Assembly: GCA_030248135.1 (NCBI GenBank)
Contig: JASANC010005452.1
Coordinates: 1 to 23,891, forward strand
DNA length: 23,891 bases
Source: Theristus sp. LFF4_11
Taxonomy: Eukaryota > Nematoda > Chromadorea > Monhysterida > Xyalidae
Direction of reading: 5' to 3'
The position numbers were made by a program, and so were the translations under genes. The notes below the pieces were generated by a model. The model did no database searches. It saw nothing but the letters and a program-made list of their open reading frames with translations, and was not told the DNA's origin. Positions 15,192 to 23,891 of the stretch are shown piece by piece (within the stretch, counting starts at the first letter, position 1; every line of letters begins with the position of its first letter).

Positions 15192-15340
15192 ACCGTAGTG
15201 CATGGTTTTTGTTCAGAAACAAGAATGCATTTCTGAGAATAACAAACATTTCGAAACGTGTCCAATCGTGAATGGATGACGTATTTTACCGTTTCCTCAA
15301 ATACCCACAGTGTTCCGGTTTAACGTTTTTGTTTTTTGCC

Positions 15341-15654
15341 TCAGTCAATGCTTTCATACCAATGATAGCCAATGGCGGCATCGAAAAGCAACGGGTCTTC
15401 AGAGTGATCTGCGAGGTGAAGCCGACAAGCGCTGCCGGCTGGATGGTAGCCAAAGCTGGCGCACGCCCAGTTGCCCGAGCATCGTATGGCGCAGTGCATC
15501 GCCGGGGGCGTCGTGCCGCTCCAGAAGACTGCGTTCGTGATCGTTTGATTGTCCATTGACAGACGCTGACGATACTGCCGCTTGCTGTCGCCTGAGCATT
15601 CGGGCGTTTCGTTGCACGCGATCCAATTAAAACTATCGAACTTTATGACTTCAG
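15341..15654 (-). CDS. PAN/Apple-like domain exon (3' terminal)
   Basis: Reads from an acceptor TTTTACACTCAG (phase 1) to a TGA at 15343-15341, 104 codons including the stop. It encodes IACNETPEC, then VFWSGTTPPAMHCAIRC, ACASFGYHPAGSACRLH and a closing GYHWYESID. The alternating Cys with C....C....C.SF.Y....C.L resembles PAN/Apple modules, extracellular domains for protein or carbohydrate binding. No start codon or signal fits the exon itself. Its phase matches the donor at 17704, so it could be an alternative last exon of the BRICHOS-like gene; otherwise it belongs to a gene whose other exons I cannot find. Confidence 0.6.
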
Positions 15655-16572
15655 CTGAGTGTAAAACTGAGCTGTTTGTTGCTCATCAGTTGAACAGAGT
15701 GACTAACGATGCATGGACCAGAACAAGGATATGGCTTTTCGTCTGCGCAGAGAGCGCACTTTTCTAATTGGATTGTAATATGTATTGTGCGTAATTAATA
15801 ATTTATTAATCCATATTACCGATGCACACACGCGTGAACTGGCTTCAAATGATAGGTTTTAATCTGGCATGGAACGACAGTAAGTTGCCGCGAGATCGAC
15901 AACTTCAATTATATTTTTCCAGGAAGCAAAATTGGCATTGCATGAAACGGCAGAGTTAAAACTTTTACCACACAAAATAGTCAAAAATATGTTTGCGGAA
16001 TGGTCATTCAGTGTTTTAGAAAGCAAAAAAAACGTACAATAATCAAAAAATGGATGAAGTAAATAAAATGTTTTGCTTTCGTTGCGATTGTAAATAACTT
16101 TTTTTCAGCCATTGCGTATACTTTCAGAAATGTCAACAAATCTGGACGCTGATAACCAAAGCATCGGCATGTTATGCAAAATGTGCTTCCGTTAAAGTCC
16201 TAATTTGCTATAACAGTTTGCCATCACATGAAAAAAACGCAAATAAAATGCATGCTGGCTCATTGAAACTATATTACTTTTTGTTGAAGAAAAAACACTT
16301 GAATCATCTGCATTTGTAGATGTGCAGCAATAATATTGCAATATTATATGTCAGTGGTGCGCTTGCTAGCTGACTGATCTCACCCAAAACATTGTTCACT
16401 GACTGAGTAGTGAGTGCATAAAAAATTTTAAAAAAAACGAACTCTTTCCAACTAAACACGGAAACAATTGCAAAAATTTCACAAAATGGTGTTCACAAAA
16501 TTATTCACAATTAAACGCACATAAAACGCAAGTACTTCACAAATCAGTTTTTCCATCAGCGAAAGCAGCGTC
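15655..16572. other. AT-rich intron or intergenic, no gene seen
   Basis: 918 bp between the PAN-like exon and the last BRICHOS-gene exon. A minus-strand AATAAA (TTTATT at about 15802) could serve the gene ending at 16573. No exon-like frame was found. Confidence 0.5.
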
Positions 16573-16886
16573 TCAGCTGAGCTGACCAAACGGCTGCAAC
16601 CGCTGCGGCGCTCGATAGCCGACTTTCACCCAGTTGTCTTGCGGCGATATGGGCGCGTTGCCTTGATGTTGGTGTTGTTGCGCGGCGAGACCCTGGTAGA
16701 ACACCTGCATCAGTTGGCGGTTGGTGGCGGCGTCGTTGGCGGCTGCATTCGGTTGCCATTCCGGCACGAACAGCCAGAAACACTGGCGAGCGCGCATGAC
16801 CAACTGCGACCGGCCGCTGGCACCACTGCTGATACCGTACTCCGGCACGCACAGCTCCGTGCACACGTCCGACGCACAACGTTGCC
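16573..16886 (-). CDS. Last exon: Cys-rich C-terminal segment
   Basis: Acceptor CACTTCACTCACAG. It encodes QRCASDVCTELCVPEYG, then VMRARQCFWLFVPEW, then a Gln/His/Ala/Asn-rich tail and a stop at 16575-16573. In BRICHOS proteins the segment after the domain is often the client peptide. With the previous exon it reads ARGQRC, and RGQR fits the minimal R-x-x-R furin pattern. Confidence 0.7.
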
Positions 16887-19800
16887 CTGTGAGTGAAGTG
16901 GGTTTTTTTCGTTAAAGTTTTACGCTAACAGCATGCCGAAATCCACTCCAAAGTTCATTCCAAGACAAAATAAAAAAACACAAAAAACACAAAGCAGACA
17001 ATATTGTGTTTTGGCATGGCGGCGTGAAATGAATTTTGGATATTTTTGATCGCGTAAATGAGTGGCCTAAGTTTTTTTCGAAAATGATTGTAAAGCCGTG
17101 GGTGTGCCTGATAAGTTTTATATTGTTAAGTGTTTGACTGCAACTTGAATGGCTGGGCAAGAAAGGCTGGTTGTTTTTTGCTTCACCGAAAGAGAACGTC
17201 AAAAAATTTTACACATTGTGTTAAAAGTTGCGACCGCAAAAATTTTAAAATACAGTATGGCCAAATAAATAAGGCAGTCCATCACGGCGGGATCAGTCGC
17301 AGACTAGGAGTTGTCTTTTTTCAAAAATGCCAATATAATTCCTATTCATGTGTGCAAGGGAGAAAGAATGAACAGAATAGCACGAAGAATCCATTAGTCT
17401 GAGAAAAACGCGTCAAATTTGGCACACAATCTGGTTTCTGAACGCTTTTTTTCTTTCATTCAAATTTCGCGCGCTCCTTGCACCCTGAAAAAAGCTGCCA
17501 TGTTTACTCGGCCATTCCGAACTCAATATTTTGTCAAGAACAAAGAAAAATGAACTCAGCAATTTACTCAACAGTCAACGCCTGTTATCTGTAATAATCA
17601 ATTTCATTTCACCATTTCCTTTCAGAAATGTCCAACGTAAAAACTTCAATTCCGAAACATTCAAATTTTCATTCTAGTGTAACCAACCAACCAACCAACT
17701 AACCTCTGGCGTTCGGCTCCAGCAGCACAACAGTGCCATTAGCGCACTGCGGCATCAAATCTGCGTATGCGTAATAGACACGCTGTGTCTCCGGTATCAG
17801 ATGCACCTCCCAGCCGTAGTTCAACTGCCAAGTGCCGTTCGGCGCCCGGTAGGCGTCCTGATACGCAAGGTTTGGTGTTGTTTTGAAACTAAACTTCTAT
17901 GTTTTTTATCGACACGCAAGAAAGTAGTTGCACCGTGAAGTCTTGCATATAAGGTTCCTCCCACTTATAAGTCCCCCACCCAAAAGTGGGCGGAGTGTCA
18001 GACACGGCGGGAAACCAAAAAATTCAAAATTTTGACTTGATCGAAATCCCGCCTCTTTTATGAGGCCCGGACTTCCTGATCTTCGCTTTATAAGACCTCC
18101 TCCCACTTATAAGGTTGTCACACAAAATTCCACTTATTTTCAAAAAAAAATTGATTTTGAAATTTATATAAGGAGACCTTACATGCAAGACTTTGCGGTA
18201 TGTATGATAAATACAGTACCTGCGGAGTGTAGCCAGCGGCGTCCTCAAACTGCTGATAGGTGATTTCGTGGTCAAGCATTGGCACGACGAAACAATACGT
18301 TGGCAAGCGGTGCTCGATCGAGACTGTGTGCCGCTGAAACATGTGGTAAAGTGCTCGTTTGAAGACCCTGCACTAGTTTTTCACTGTGCACCATTACTGT
18401 GTTGGCAAACGAAATGCATTGTCTTTTCATAAGTGCTATCGATACTCATTGATACTCACGATGTGTTGAAAAAAACAAGAATTTTTTATTGCAATCAGAC
18501 GATCAGCCCCATTGAACTCTGTCTTTTTTGGCTCACACCAAGTTTGAAAAGAAAAAAGTTTTGACTTTGATTTGCGTTTTTAAAAATGATTTTCACATCC
18601 GCATGAGTAAAACGCGCGGCCGCGCAGTGCGACTGACCCGATTGAAGTCGACGACCGAGTTGACCTGCTGAAACGGCCATCCGTTGTCGCCGAACGCTCG
18701 GACGGCGGCGACTCGCTGCGTCGGCAGCAGCACCACGTTCAGCAGCAGTAGATCGCTGGACGACTGGGGACGCTGCGTCACGGCCGTGTACGGCGGATAC
18801 CATTGGAACGCGTACGCCTGCAGTTGGTGAGTATTGTGCTTGTTCAAAATATGCTTTTAAAATTTAGTACTTTTTAGTGGACCATCTCAAACGGGCATCA
18901 CGTTGACTCACCACGCAATGTTTAGTACCGCAAAAATTACGTTTCGTTGTCTCAGGTTCACCATACGTTGTATCTATGAGTTTTTCAATGACAGAGAAGA
19001 ACAACCCAAAAATTATTCAAATTGTCGCTCGGCTTATCAGGAAAGTGCTCATCTATGAAACGTCTTCTGATGTTTTCAGTTTTACAAGTCATATCTATAA
19101 ACGTGATTCACATCGTTAAAAACCTCAAAAACACATGAACATTCGCAGACTCCGACGATACCTGCGGGTGCGCGGCAACGTGCGCGGCGACCACAATGCC
19201 CACGAACCCGGCAATCAGCAGCAATGCCAGAAGCGCACCGAGCCAAATCAGAATCGACCATCGAGGGCGCGCGTGCAGCCACGCCCAGTCTGCCAGCAGT
19301 TTTCTGTTGTCGCTGCCGTTCTTCTCGTTGTTCGCTCGATTCTGCTCGGCGTACAACTTCGACTGTGACGATTTCGACGACTGGGAAACGAGCGAAAATG
19401 GAAATGTTTGCAACACTCTGCTCTATTTCGAATTGTTGTTCACGTTTGTTTCGAGTGTTTTAGTCTTATGGAAGTGAGGAGTGTCTGAAAAGTGAGGAGT
19501 TTTACTCCAGGGTGTTGTAAAAGTCAGACCGTGAGGAAAATTCTGGATAAAATAAAGGATATGTAAACCGGCAGTGTTAATTATACATTGTAGATAATTC
19601 ATTGAATTTTGCAGAAATTTCCATCTAATATGAAGAAGAACTTTGAGGTCAACAAAGAACTTCAGGTGCAATCATTCAATTGGACTTTTGTCATGGACTA
19701 ACTTTTGGAATACCCTGGTGTTAAACTCCGAACTTTTTAGCTCGATTGCAAACACCAACCAACCACTAGTATAAACTCAGACGCATTCGAGCTGTTCTGC

Positions 19801-20045
19801 GTGGCGTTGTTGGCGTTGTCTGGTTTGTTTGCGCTGTAAAAGTTCTTCAAATGTCCTTGTTCGTTGATCATTTTCAGTGACGGTGACCGACTGGACGCGC
19901 CGGCTGTCGGGTTCGCGGGGGCGATTTTTGCTTTTTTGGCCGATTTCTCGTCCGCGGAATTGACCATTTTCGCCCATGACCGGCGACTACCGGCAGCGTG
20001 GTTCGCGGTCGCAGATGACGGCGCGTTCTGGTGGTTAGGCTGCAT
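16573..20045 (-). CDS. Type II membrane protein with BRICHOS-like lumenal domain
   Basis: Exons, in transcript order: 20045-19777, 19417-19162, 18817-18638, 18333-18220, 17857-17704 and 16886-16573. The frame closes at 428 residues. The first ~120 residues are a Ser/Ala/Asn-rich cytoplasmic part, followed by one membrane segment (WLGALLALLLIAGFVGIVVA) and a lumenal region. VVDFNR leads into TYCFVVPMLD, and a second Cys follows YYAYADLMPQC. This order (type II anchor, linker, Asp, Cys...Cys) fits BRICHOS proteins such as ITM2, whose domain assists folding of an attached beta-prone segment. The C-terminal exon adds five further Cys and a Gln-rich stretch. The junction of exons 2 and 3 before the membrane segment is uncertain: a stronger acceptor at 19381 is out of phase with the donor used. 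Confidence 0.65.
17253..17519 (+). mobile_element. ~267-bp TA-type MITE in an intron of the BRICHOS-like gene
   Basis: Closely matches the copy at 12346-12610 over its whole length, starting TA|CAGTATGGCC and ending GGCCATTCCG. The left flank is TA, the right flank is AA, so the duplication has mutated on one side. It lies in the intron between 17703 and 16887. Confidence 0.85.
17704..17857 (-). CDS. BRICHOS-like domain, C-terminal half
   Basis: Acceptor CGTATCAG|GAC in phase 0; donor AGAG|GTTAGT in phase 1. It encodes DAYRAPNGTWQLNYGWEVHL, then RVYYAYADLMPQCANG and a VVLLEPNAR end. It holds the second conserved-position Cys. It lacks an internal start codon, so it can only be an internal exon. 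Confidence 0.7.
17933..18198. mobile_element. Second MITE family in the adjacent intron
   Basis: Ends CCGTGAAGTCTTGCATATAAGG and, inverted, CCGCAAAGTCTTGCATGTAAGG form a TIR of about 24 bp with few mismatches. Inner CTCCCACTTATAAG motifs repeat near both ends. The right flank is TA and the left flank CA. It ends about 20 bp from the donor of exon 18333-18220. Confidence 0.7.
18220..18333 (-). CDS. BRICHOS-like domain, N-terminal half
   Basis: Acceptor CACATGTTTCAG, donor CCGCAG|GTACTG, 38 codons, phase 0 at both ends. It encodes HTVSIEHRLPTYCFVVPMLD followed by an acidic helix-like EITYQQFEDAAGY, matching the T...CYVMPL core of BRICHOS domains. Confidence 0.7.
18638..18817 (-). CDS. Lumenal linker exon of the BRICHOS-like gene
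   Basis: Acceptor CACCAACTGCAG, donor CGG|GTCAGT, 60 codons, phase 0 at both ends. It encodes AYAFQWYPPYTAVTQRPQ, a LLLLNVVLLP strand and closes VNSVVDFNR. The Asp in VVDF sits where BRICHOS proteins keep a conserved Asp. Confidence 0.7.
18834..19161. other. Intron of the BRICHOS-like gene
   Basis: AT-rich, no repeat or exon recognised. Bounded by the donor at 19161 and the acceptor near 18818. Confidence 0.5.
19162..19417 (-). CDS. Transmembrane exon of the BRICHOS-like gene
   Basis: Contains a Ser/Lys-rich cytoplasmic stretch, the charged NRKLLADWAW segment, HARPRW and a ~22-residue hydrophobic helix, then HVAAHPQ. Positive charges lie before the helix, consistent with N-in, type II topology. 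Donor CCGCAG|GTATCG, phase 0. The start is either 19417 (acceptor ATAGAGCAG, phase fits) or 19380 (acceptor CGTTTCCCAG, better tract but phase 0). Confidence 0.7.
19489..19736. mobile_element. Small TIR element in the intron before the transmembrane exon
   Basis: Left end AAAAGTGAGGAGTTTTACTC runs into CAGGGTGTTGTAAAAGT. Right end, inverted, AAAAGTTCGGAGTTTAACAC runs into CAGGGTATTCCAAAAGT. About 37 bp align with about eight mismatches. CAGGGTGT..CAAAAGT-like termini are common in mariner-type elements. About 248 bp, no coding capacity. Confidence 0.6.
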
Positions 20046-20054
20046 TGAGATGTC
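19777..20054 (-). CDS. N-terminal cytoplasmic exon of the BRICHOS-like gene
   Basis: Acceptor TGTTTTTCAG ends at 20055, only 9 nt before the ATG at 20045, a spacing typical of nematode trans-spliced starts. It encodes MQPNHQNAPSSATANHAAGS, then RRSWAKMV and a Lys/Ala-rich part. Upstream frame D-I-S is open, so it could also be an internal exon in phase 0. Donor TCTGA|GTTTAT in phase 2. Confidence 0.6.
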
Positions 20055-20514
20055 CTGAAAAACAGGGAAGCGATTGTTGCTTGACTGAGCTTTTTATGAT
20101 GCAAAATGTCCAGAGTGAATCGGAACGAACCGAGCCCGAAGGTTGTGTTTTCTGGTCACAAACGCATCGCATTCACTCATGTGACCCAAACATAAAAGCT
20201 GACCAGATCTAACTGTGTGCAGTAGTAAACGTTGCGTGCGGAACAATTTCAGATCTGCTCAGTTTTCTGTTTCAGTGTATGCTTTTTGAAGTTCCTTCCA
20301 TAGAAAAATGAATTTTTTTACTGTAAACACAATGGAGCCACCGACCAGAATAGAGACACAGTCTCAAAGGTTCACTAAAATGTTTTGTACATTTTTGATT
20401 CTTTGCACACCACTGCGAATTTTGGTTTTTAAATTGTCGAAAATGTTGGGTGCCGAACGGTACACAATTTCCTTCACATGCCCCAAACCCATAAGTCAAG
20501 AGGAAAATTGAAAC

Positions 20515-20668
20515 AAGTGCGCGAGTGGCTGTCGGCATCGTTCGGCGACCGCTGGATCGACCGCATGGGCTGAATTGAATGGCCCGAGAGGAGTCTGCGT
20601 CATGAAACCTTTGACTTCTGCGTTTGGAGCATCTGACGGATAATGTGGGACATTTTCGGCGCCCACCA
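20515..20668 (-). CDS. Probable exon upstream of the BRICHOS-like gene
   Basis: Acceptor TTTTTTGCACACCGCTGCAG, phase 1. Good coding-type codon use through VGAENVPHYPSDAPNAEVKG and TPLGPFNSAHAVDPAVAERC. The frame continues to a TGA near 20496, so it may be a last exon. Alternatively it ends at a donor (CACTT|GTTTCA), but that phase does not match the next exon. Status unresolved. Confidence 0.45.
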
Positions 20669-20743
20669 CTGCAGCGGTGTGCAAAAAAAATCATCGATGA
20701 TCGGGTGCTGCACCAGAAAGTGATCATCAGTTTCAAACATTGA

Positions 20744-20923
20744 ATGTCGGCGTTCATTGAGAACAATGAAAAACACATTGATCAGCCGAGAAAAATGAAA
20801 CTGAACGACCGTGAGCATGAACATGATGACATCAGTGAAGCTGAAGCTGACGAAGAGCTTGTGCCACTGCCAGATAAGACTCTCGATGACGACAATGATG
20901 TTCATCTTGAGTCAAAAAACTGA
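20744..20923 (+). CDS. Small acidic ORF, unknown
   Basis: 59 codons from ATG to TGA on the + strand inside a minus-strand intron. The product is strongly acidic (ISEAEADEELVPLP, TLDDDNDVHL) and has purine-first codons typical of coding sequence. No domain was recognised. It may be a relic of an inserted gene or transposase. The opposite strand also has an open, hydrophobic frame, which looks like its antisense shadow. Confidence 0.25.
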   Translation: MSAFIENNEKHIDQPRKMKLNDREHEHDDISEAEADEELVPLPDKTLDDDNDVHLESKN

Positions 20924-21561
20924 ATTTAAGTGATTTTTGAGTTTTTACGTTATTCTGCTGAAAGATTATTGAAAAAGTAGAATTTCGGGATAAAATTTGA
21001 ACACACAAAATGTGTTCCTTAGTTCTAAAAGTGTTTCCAATTTCACGGCTTCACGTGCAACCAGTCAGCCGCACGAGCCATTTACTTTTGATATGTTTTT
21101 TGGGACACCCTGTACATTTGTACGGTGCATGTGAACTGCATAGGAAGACGTTTCAAGCTTTAAAAAAAAGCGCACTATTTATTGGATGCATAGCAGCGCG
21201 TTGTTTGGGAAACTGTTTGCACATACAAACACATTTATTTTGTTACTTTTTTAGCTACAAAAGTTACATCGCAGCAAAAAAAGTTGCCCACATAAAAAAC
21301 CTTGCTCAACCAATCGTGCGAATCGGATTATTTATATATTGCGACGACATCGTCATCGACATACCGGTGGGAGGGGGGCAAAGAGCGGGGCAGTGGAAAA
21401 TTTGATGGTGGATTGGCAGCTGGGTATTTCAAGTTTCTTATTCAAAAGTAAACGGCACTCTTGCCACAAATGCACAAATGTACAAAATTCTAGTCTTGTT
21501 GTTTCAAAACTACGCAAAAATGAACAAAAAAAGAAAATACGGAAGCAAAAAAAACGGATAC
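20924..21561. other. Intronic/intergenic with one mariner-like terminus
   Basis: TTTTTTGGGACACCCTGTA at about 21096-21114 resembles a right-hand mariner terminus next to a TA. No matching left end was found in the window, so it is an isolated remnant. The rest is AT-rich without an exon. Confidence 0.35.
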
Positions 21562-21755
21562 ATTTAAATGGTTTCCGCTGATGACGGAGACGGTCGTCGA
21601 TGCGGCGTCACTTTCAGCGACCAGATCCGCCCACGAGTGCCGTTTCGATTGGCCGTTCTGCTGAGGAGTGCCCGCGGTGTTGCTCTGAGTGCCCGCGATT
21701 GAGACCGCACTGGCACTCGCCGAGTATGGCGGCGGCGGGTTGCCGAATGTTGATG
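21562..21755 (-). CDS. Exon with PPxY motif and SWADLV segment
   Basis: Acceptor GCATTGTGCAG, phase 1, in frame with 22206-22083. It encodes PSTFGNPPPPYSASASAVSI, a Gln/Ser/Thr-rich stretch, then KRHSWADLVAESDAAS. PPPY is a PPxY motif, recognised by WW domains such as those of NEDD4-type ubiquitin ligases. The donor is uncertain: AAT|GTATCC at 21561 is phase 0; a phase-1 choice (GAAA|GTGACG) would fit the next exon. Confidence 0.55.
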
Positions 21756-22082
21756 CTGCACAATGCGAGGAGTCAGTGGCAAGTATCCAATGCGCGAAAA
21801 ACTAATGATCTCAATGTGCAGCATGTACTTTTTACGCAACTTTCATACAGATTTGTTTTTATACAGATGTCATTAATTTTTCATTTAATTATCAGTAATA
21901 CGGGCTCGATCAAAAGTACTATGTCCCGCTCTTGTGACGAGAATAGGCCATGGGTTCACGTGGTCCTCAGGTGATTATCTCCAGTACCCATAGAAGTTTT
22001 TGTCACCCTCGGGTTCCAGAACACGTGGTTGTGGCTAAATCCAAAACGAACATCATTTCAAAAAGCAAAACGCAAAACTGAC

Positions 22083-22206
22083 GAGTTGCGTTCGCACTGG
22101 TCGGCCGGTGGGCGGTGCTGGTCGCGGCCGGTGGCAGGTCGTACAGCGGCGGGGGTGGCGCTCGAAGCTGCGTCGTTTGGAAGACCGACGAAAAATAGGA
22201 GGCCAT
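22083..22206 (-). CDS. Probable first exon with PPxY motif
   Basis: ATG at 22206-22204 opens MASYFSSVFQTTQLRAPPPP and continues LYDLPP, giving a PPLY motif at residues 19-22. Donor ACTC|GTCAGT at 22082, phase 1, joins in frame to the exon at 21755. An acceptor-like TATATTTCAG ends at 22265, a possible trans-splice site for the 5' UTR. No signal peptide: the encoded part would be cytoplasmic. Confidence 0.55.
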
Positions 22207-22267
22207 TGTTATTTTGGATTTTGTAAACGTTCTTTCTTTCTGCTGGAATTGCGGTGTGATTTGCCTG

Positions 22268-23891
22268 AAATATAATGAAAGTTTGACACTTTGAATTTTG
22301 TGCGTTTCGCATTACTTGAAGGCAATAGATCAAATCATGTTTTAGGCGCAGCGCTACATGCTCGTGGAGATGCATTCAGATAAATTGTTTGGAATACGTC
22401 GCATCAGTTTGTCGCAGAGTTGAAAAAGTGTGAAAAAGAAAAAAGTCGAAAATAAGAAAATAGAAAACTACGTCCAACAGAAACTAATCTCACACGCTTT
22501 TACCTCTTTCCAAAAATTTCCGAAACGCATGAAATTCAAATCAATCTATGAAATCACAACCCTGAGTCTGACTCACTCACGTCCCAACAACGCAGGTGAG
22601 AGACAAATAAAATTGTGACAAAACACGCACACGGGGATTTCAGATGACTAAACCGCAAAACACACAAAATACATATAGACAGAAGCGAGAAAATAGCGCG
22701 ACCAGAGTATACACAAGGTATATACAAAGGTATGCGGCCACCGAACACAACAACATCGACAGGTACACACATAAAAGCGCACACATTTGGTGCGGCTGAA
22801 AAAAAATCAATAAATGCAAAAAGACTGGAATATGCGCATATATTTTATACTACGCGCGCGCAAAGGCAAAACACGCATGTTGATTGGCTGCACCGCTAAA
22901 TATACACAGAGAGTATACAGAGAGTAAAAAGTGAGGCCACTGAAACCTTGACATGAATCAGTGTTTTCGATATCGACCAATAAAAAAGGAAATATAATGT
23001 ACATTTGTATATAAGAAAAATAAGAGAGCAAGGGGGGACAGTGAAGAAAGTCATGGCAACTCAACCACGAAGCAGTCACTCACTGCCCAATGTGCAAGGC
23101 AAATGTGACTCAGAGTTGGACTTTTTTAGTGAGGGAGATCGGGGCGGGGGGGGGGGATTTGGGATGCTACCTTGTAGGCGTAGTTTTTTGGTTGTTGTTG
23201 GGTGCGGCTTTACGATCATGTTGCTTCCACAATGTGCAGTGTAATTTCGAAAGTGAGAGGGTCACGGTAAAATCCTCAAGAACTTGATCATCCGTGTATT
23301 CCTTGAAGTTAGCGCTTGACGTTTCGAATCCAACTCAGAGATGTGGACATTGGTAAACAATATGATGTCGAATTGAAGCGAATGTGAATGACCTTTTGTT
23401 AAATAAAAGCTGAACGTTGAAGTGCGCATTAACGTTGAAGCTAAATTGATTATTGCTCAATGTCCTTCTTAGAGCCAAAACAAACATCAAAAGGCCAAAG
23501 TTTTGTGAGTCGTTTGTTTTGGATTTGAACATTTGGAGTTCGGAGCAGAGTTTCAGAACGCACCTCTGATTTTTTACGGAAATAAAAGGCTGGAATGAAT
23601 TTTTCCGGCGGCAAAAGCGCCTCTAAAGCGCCTCAAAGTGAGTTGTGGATGTGGTTGAAGCATTTTCAAAACCGTGCGTTGCTGCTCGTGAAAGAAGCTT
23701 CATGCATGGTTTTATCCGTATATCAAAGTAAATGCCCATTCACGAGCGAAGTGGACAGCGGATGCCGGCATAATATGGATCATTGGTGTTTGCGCTGAAA
23801 TTCCAAAATAACTTTGCCTCGCTCTGTGAATGTTGTCAAAAAAGAAGTTGAAGCTGAACACTTTTTCTGCCGCACACAGGTATCTACCGAG
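22268..23891. other. AT-rich flank, no convincing gene
   Basis: Many A/T runs, a G-run near 23141-23156 and scattered TATA-like words. An open + frame at 23595-23798 contains a good donor (CAAA|GTGAGT at about 23638) after 14 codons and could be the first exon of a gene running off the window; no partner exon is visible. Confidence 0.4.

Noticed and set aside
13244..15249. Repeated short frames starting MRETHIKGG and their complements
   Set aside because: They arise from the inverted arms of the long-TIR element and occur in both orientations with no other coding evidence.
20272..20778. 168-codon minus-strand frame
   Set aside because: It runs through several segments of differing composition and is out of frame with the better-supported exon at 20668-20515, which has coding-like codon use.

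Overview
The window looks like animal (metazoan) nuclear DNA, most likely from a nematode. GC-richer coding exons are separated by AT-rich introns of about 140-1100 bp ending in TTTTCAG/TGCAG, the two main genes encode extracellular or membrane protein families, and short DNA transposons are abundant. There are no bacterial operons, rRNA or tRNA that I can see. Species cannot be fixed by eye. All gene models here were spliced by hand from reading frame, splice motifs, phase matching and internal homology.

Layout: 1-2340 is an AT-rich satellite-like block (about 186-bp units inside a larger, diverged duplication). 2640-2835 is a GC-rich fold-back sequence. 3342-3801 is a TA-flanked miniature transposon with long G-tracts. 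4240-9977 (+) is a secreted modular protein gene: signal peptide, then two tandem copies of a Kunitz-like / lustrin-like / short Cys-rich (EB-like) triplet, then a third EB-like module. Its reading frame may end at 9249, just before an AATAAA, or in a hydrophobic exon ending at 9977. 9491-9777 holds a 55-bp direct repeat and a hammerhead-ribozyme-like core.

11215-13146 is a non-autonomous hAT element with an 8-bp target duplication. The G-tract transposon (12152-12876) is nested inside it, and a 265-bp TA-flanked transposon (12346-12610) is nested inside that. 13364-15191 holds two direct copies of a long-TIR element, one carrying a GC-rich insertion.

15341-22206 (-) holds a type II membrane protein with a BRICHOS-like lumenal domain (six exons, 20045 to 16573). 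Upstream PPxY-containing exons (22206-20515) are either its 5' end or a separate gene. A PAN/Apple-like exon (15654-15341) lies downstream. The two main genes converge on the transposon-rich centre. 22268-23891 is AT-rich with no convincing gene. Nothing shows the two genes acting together; both products are predicted to enter the secretory pathway.
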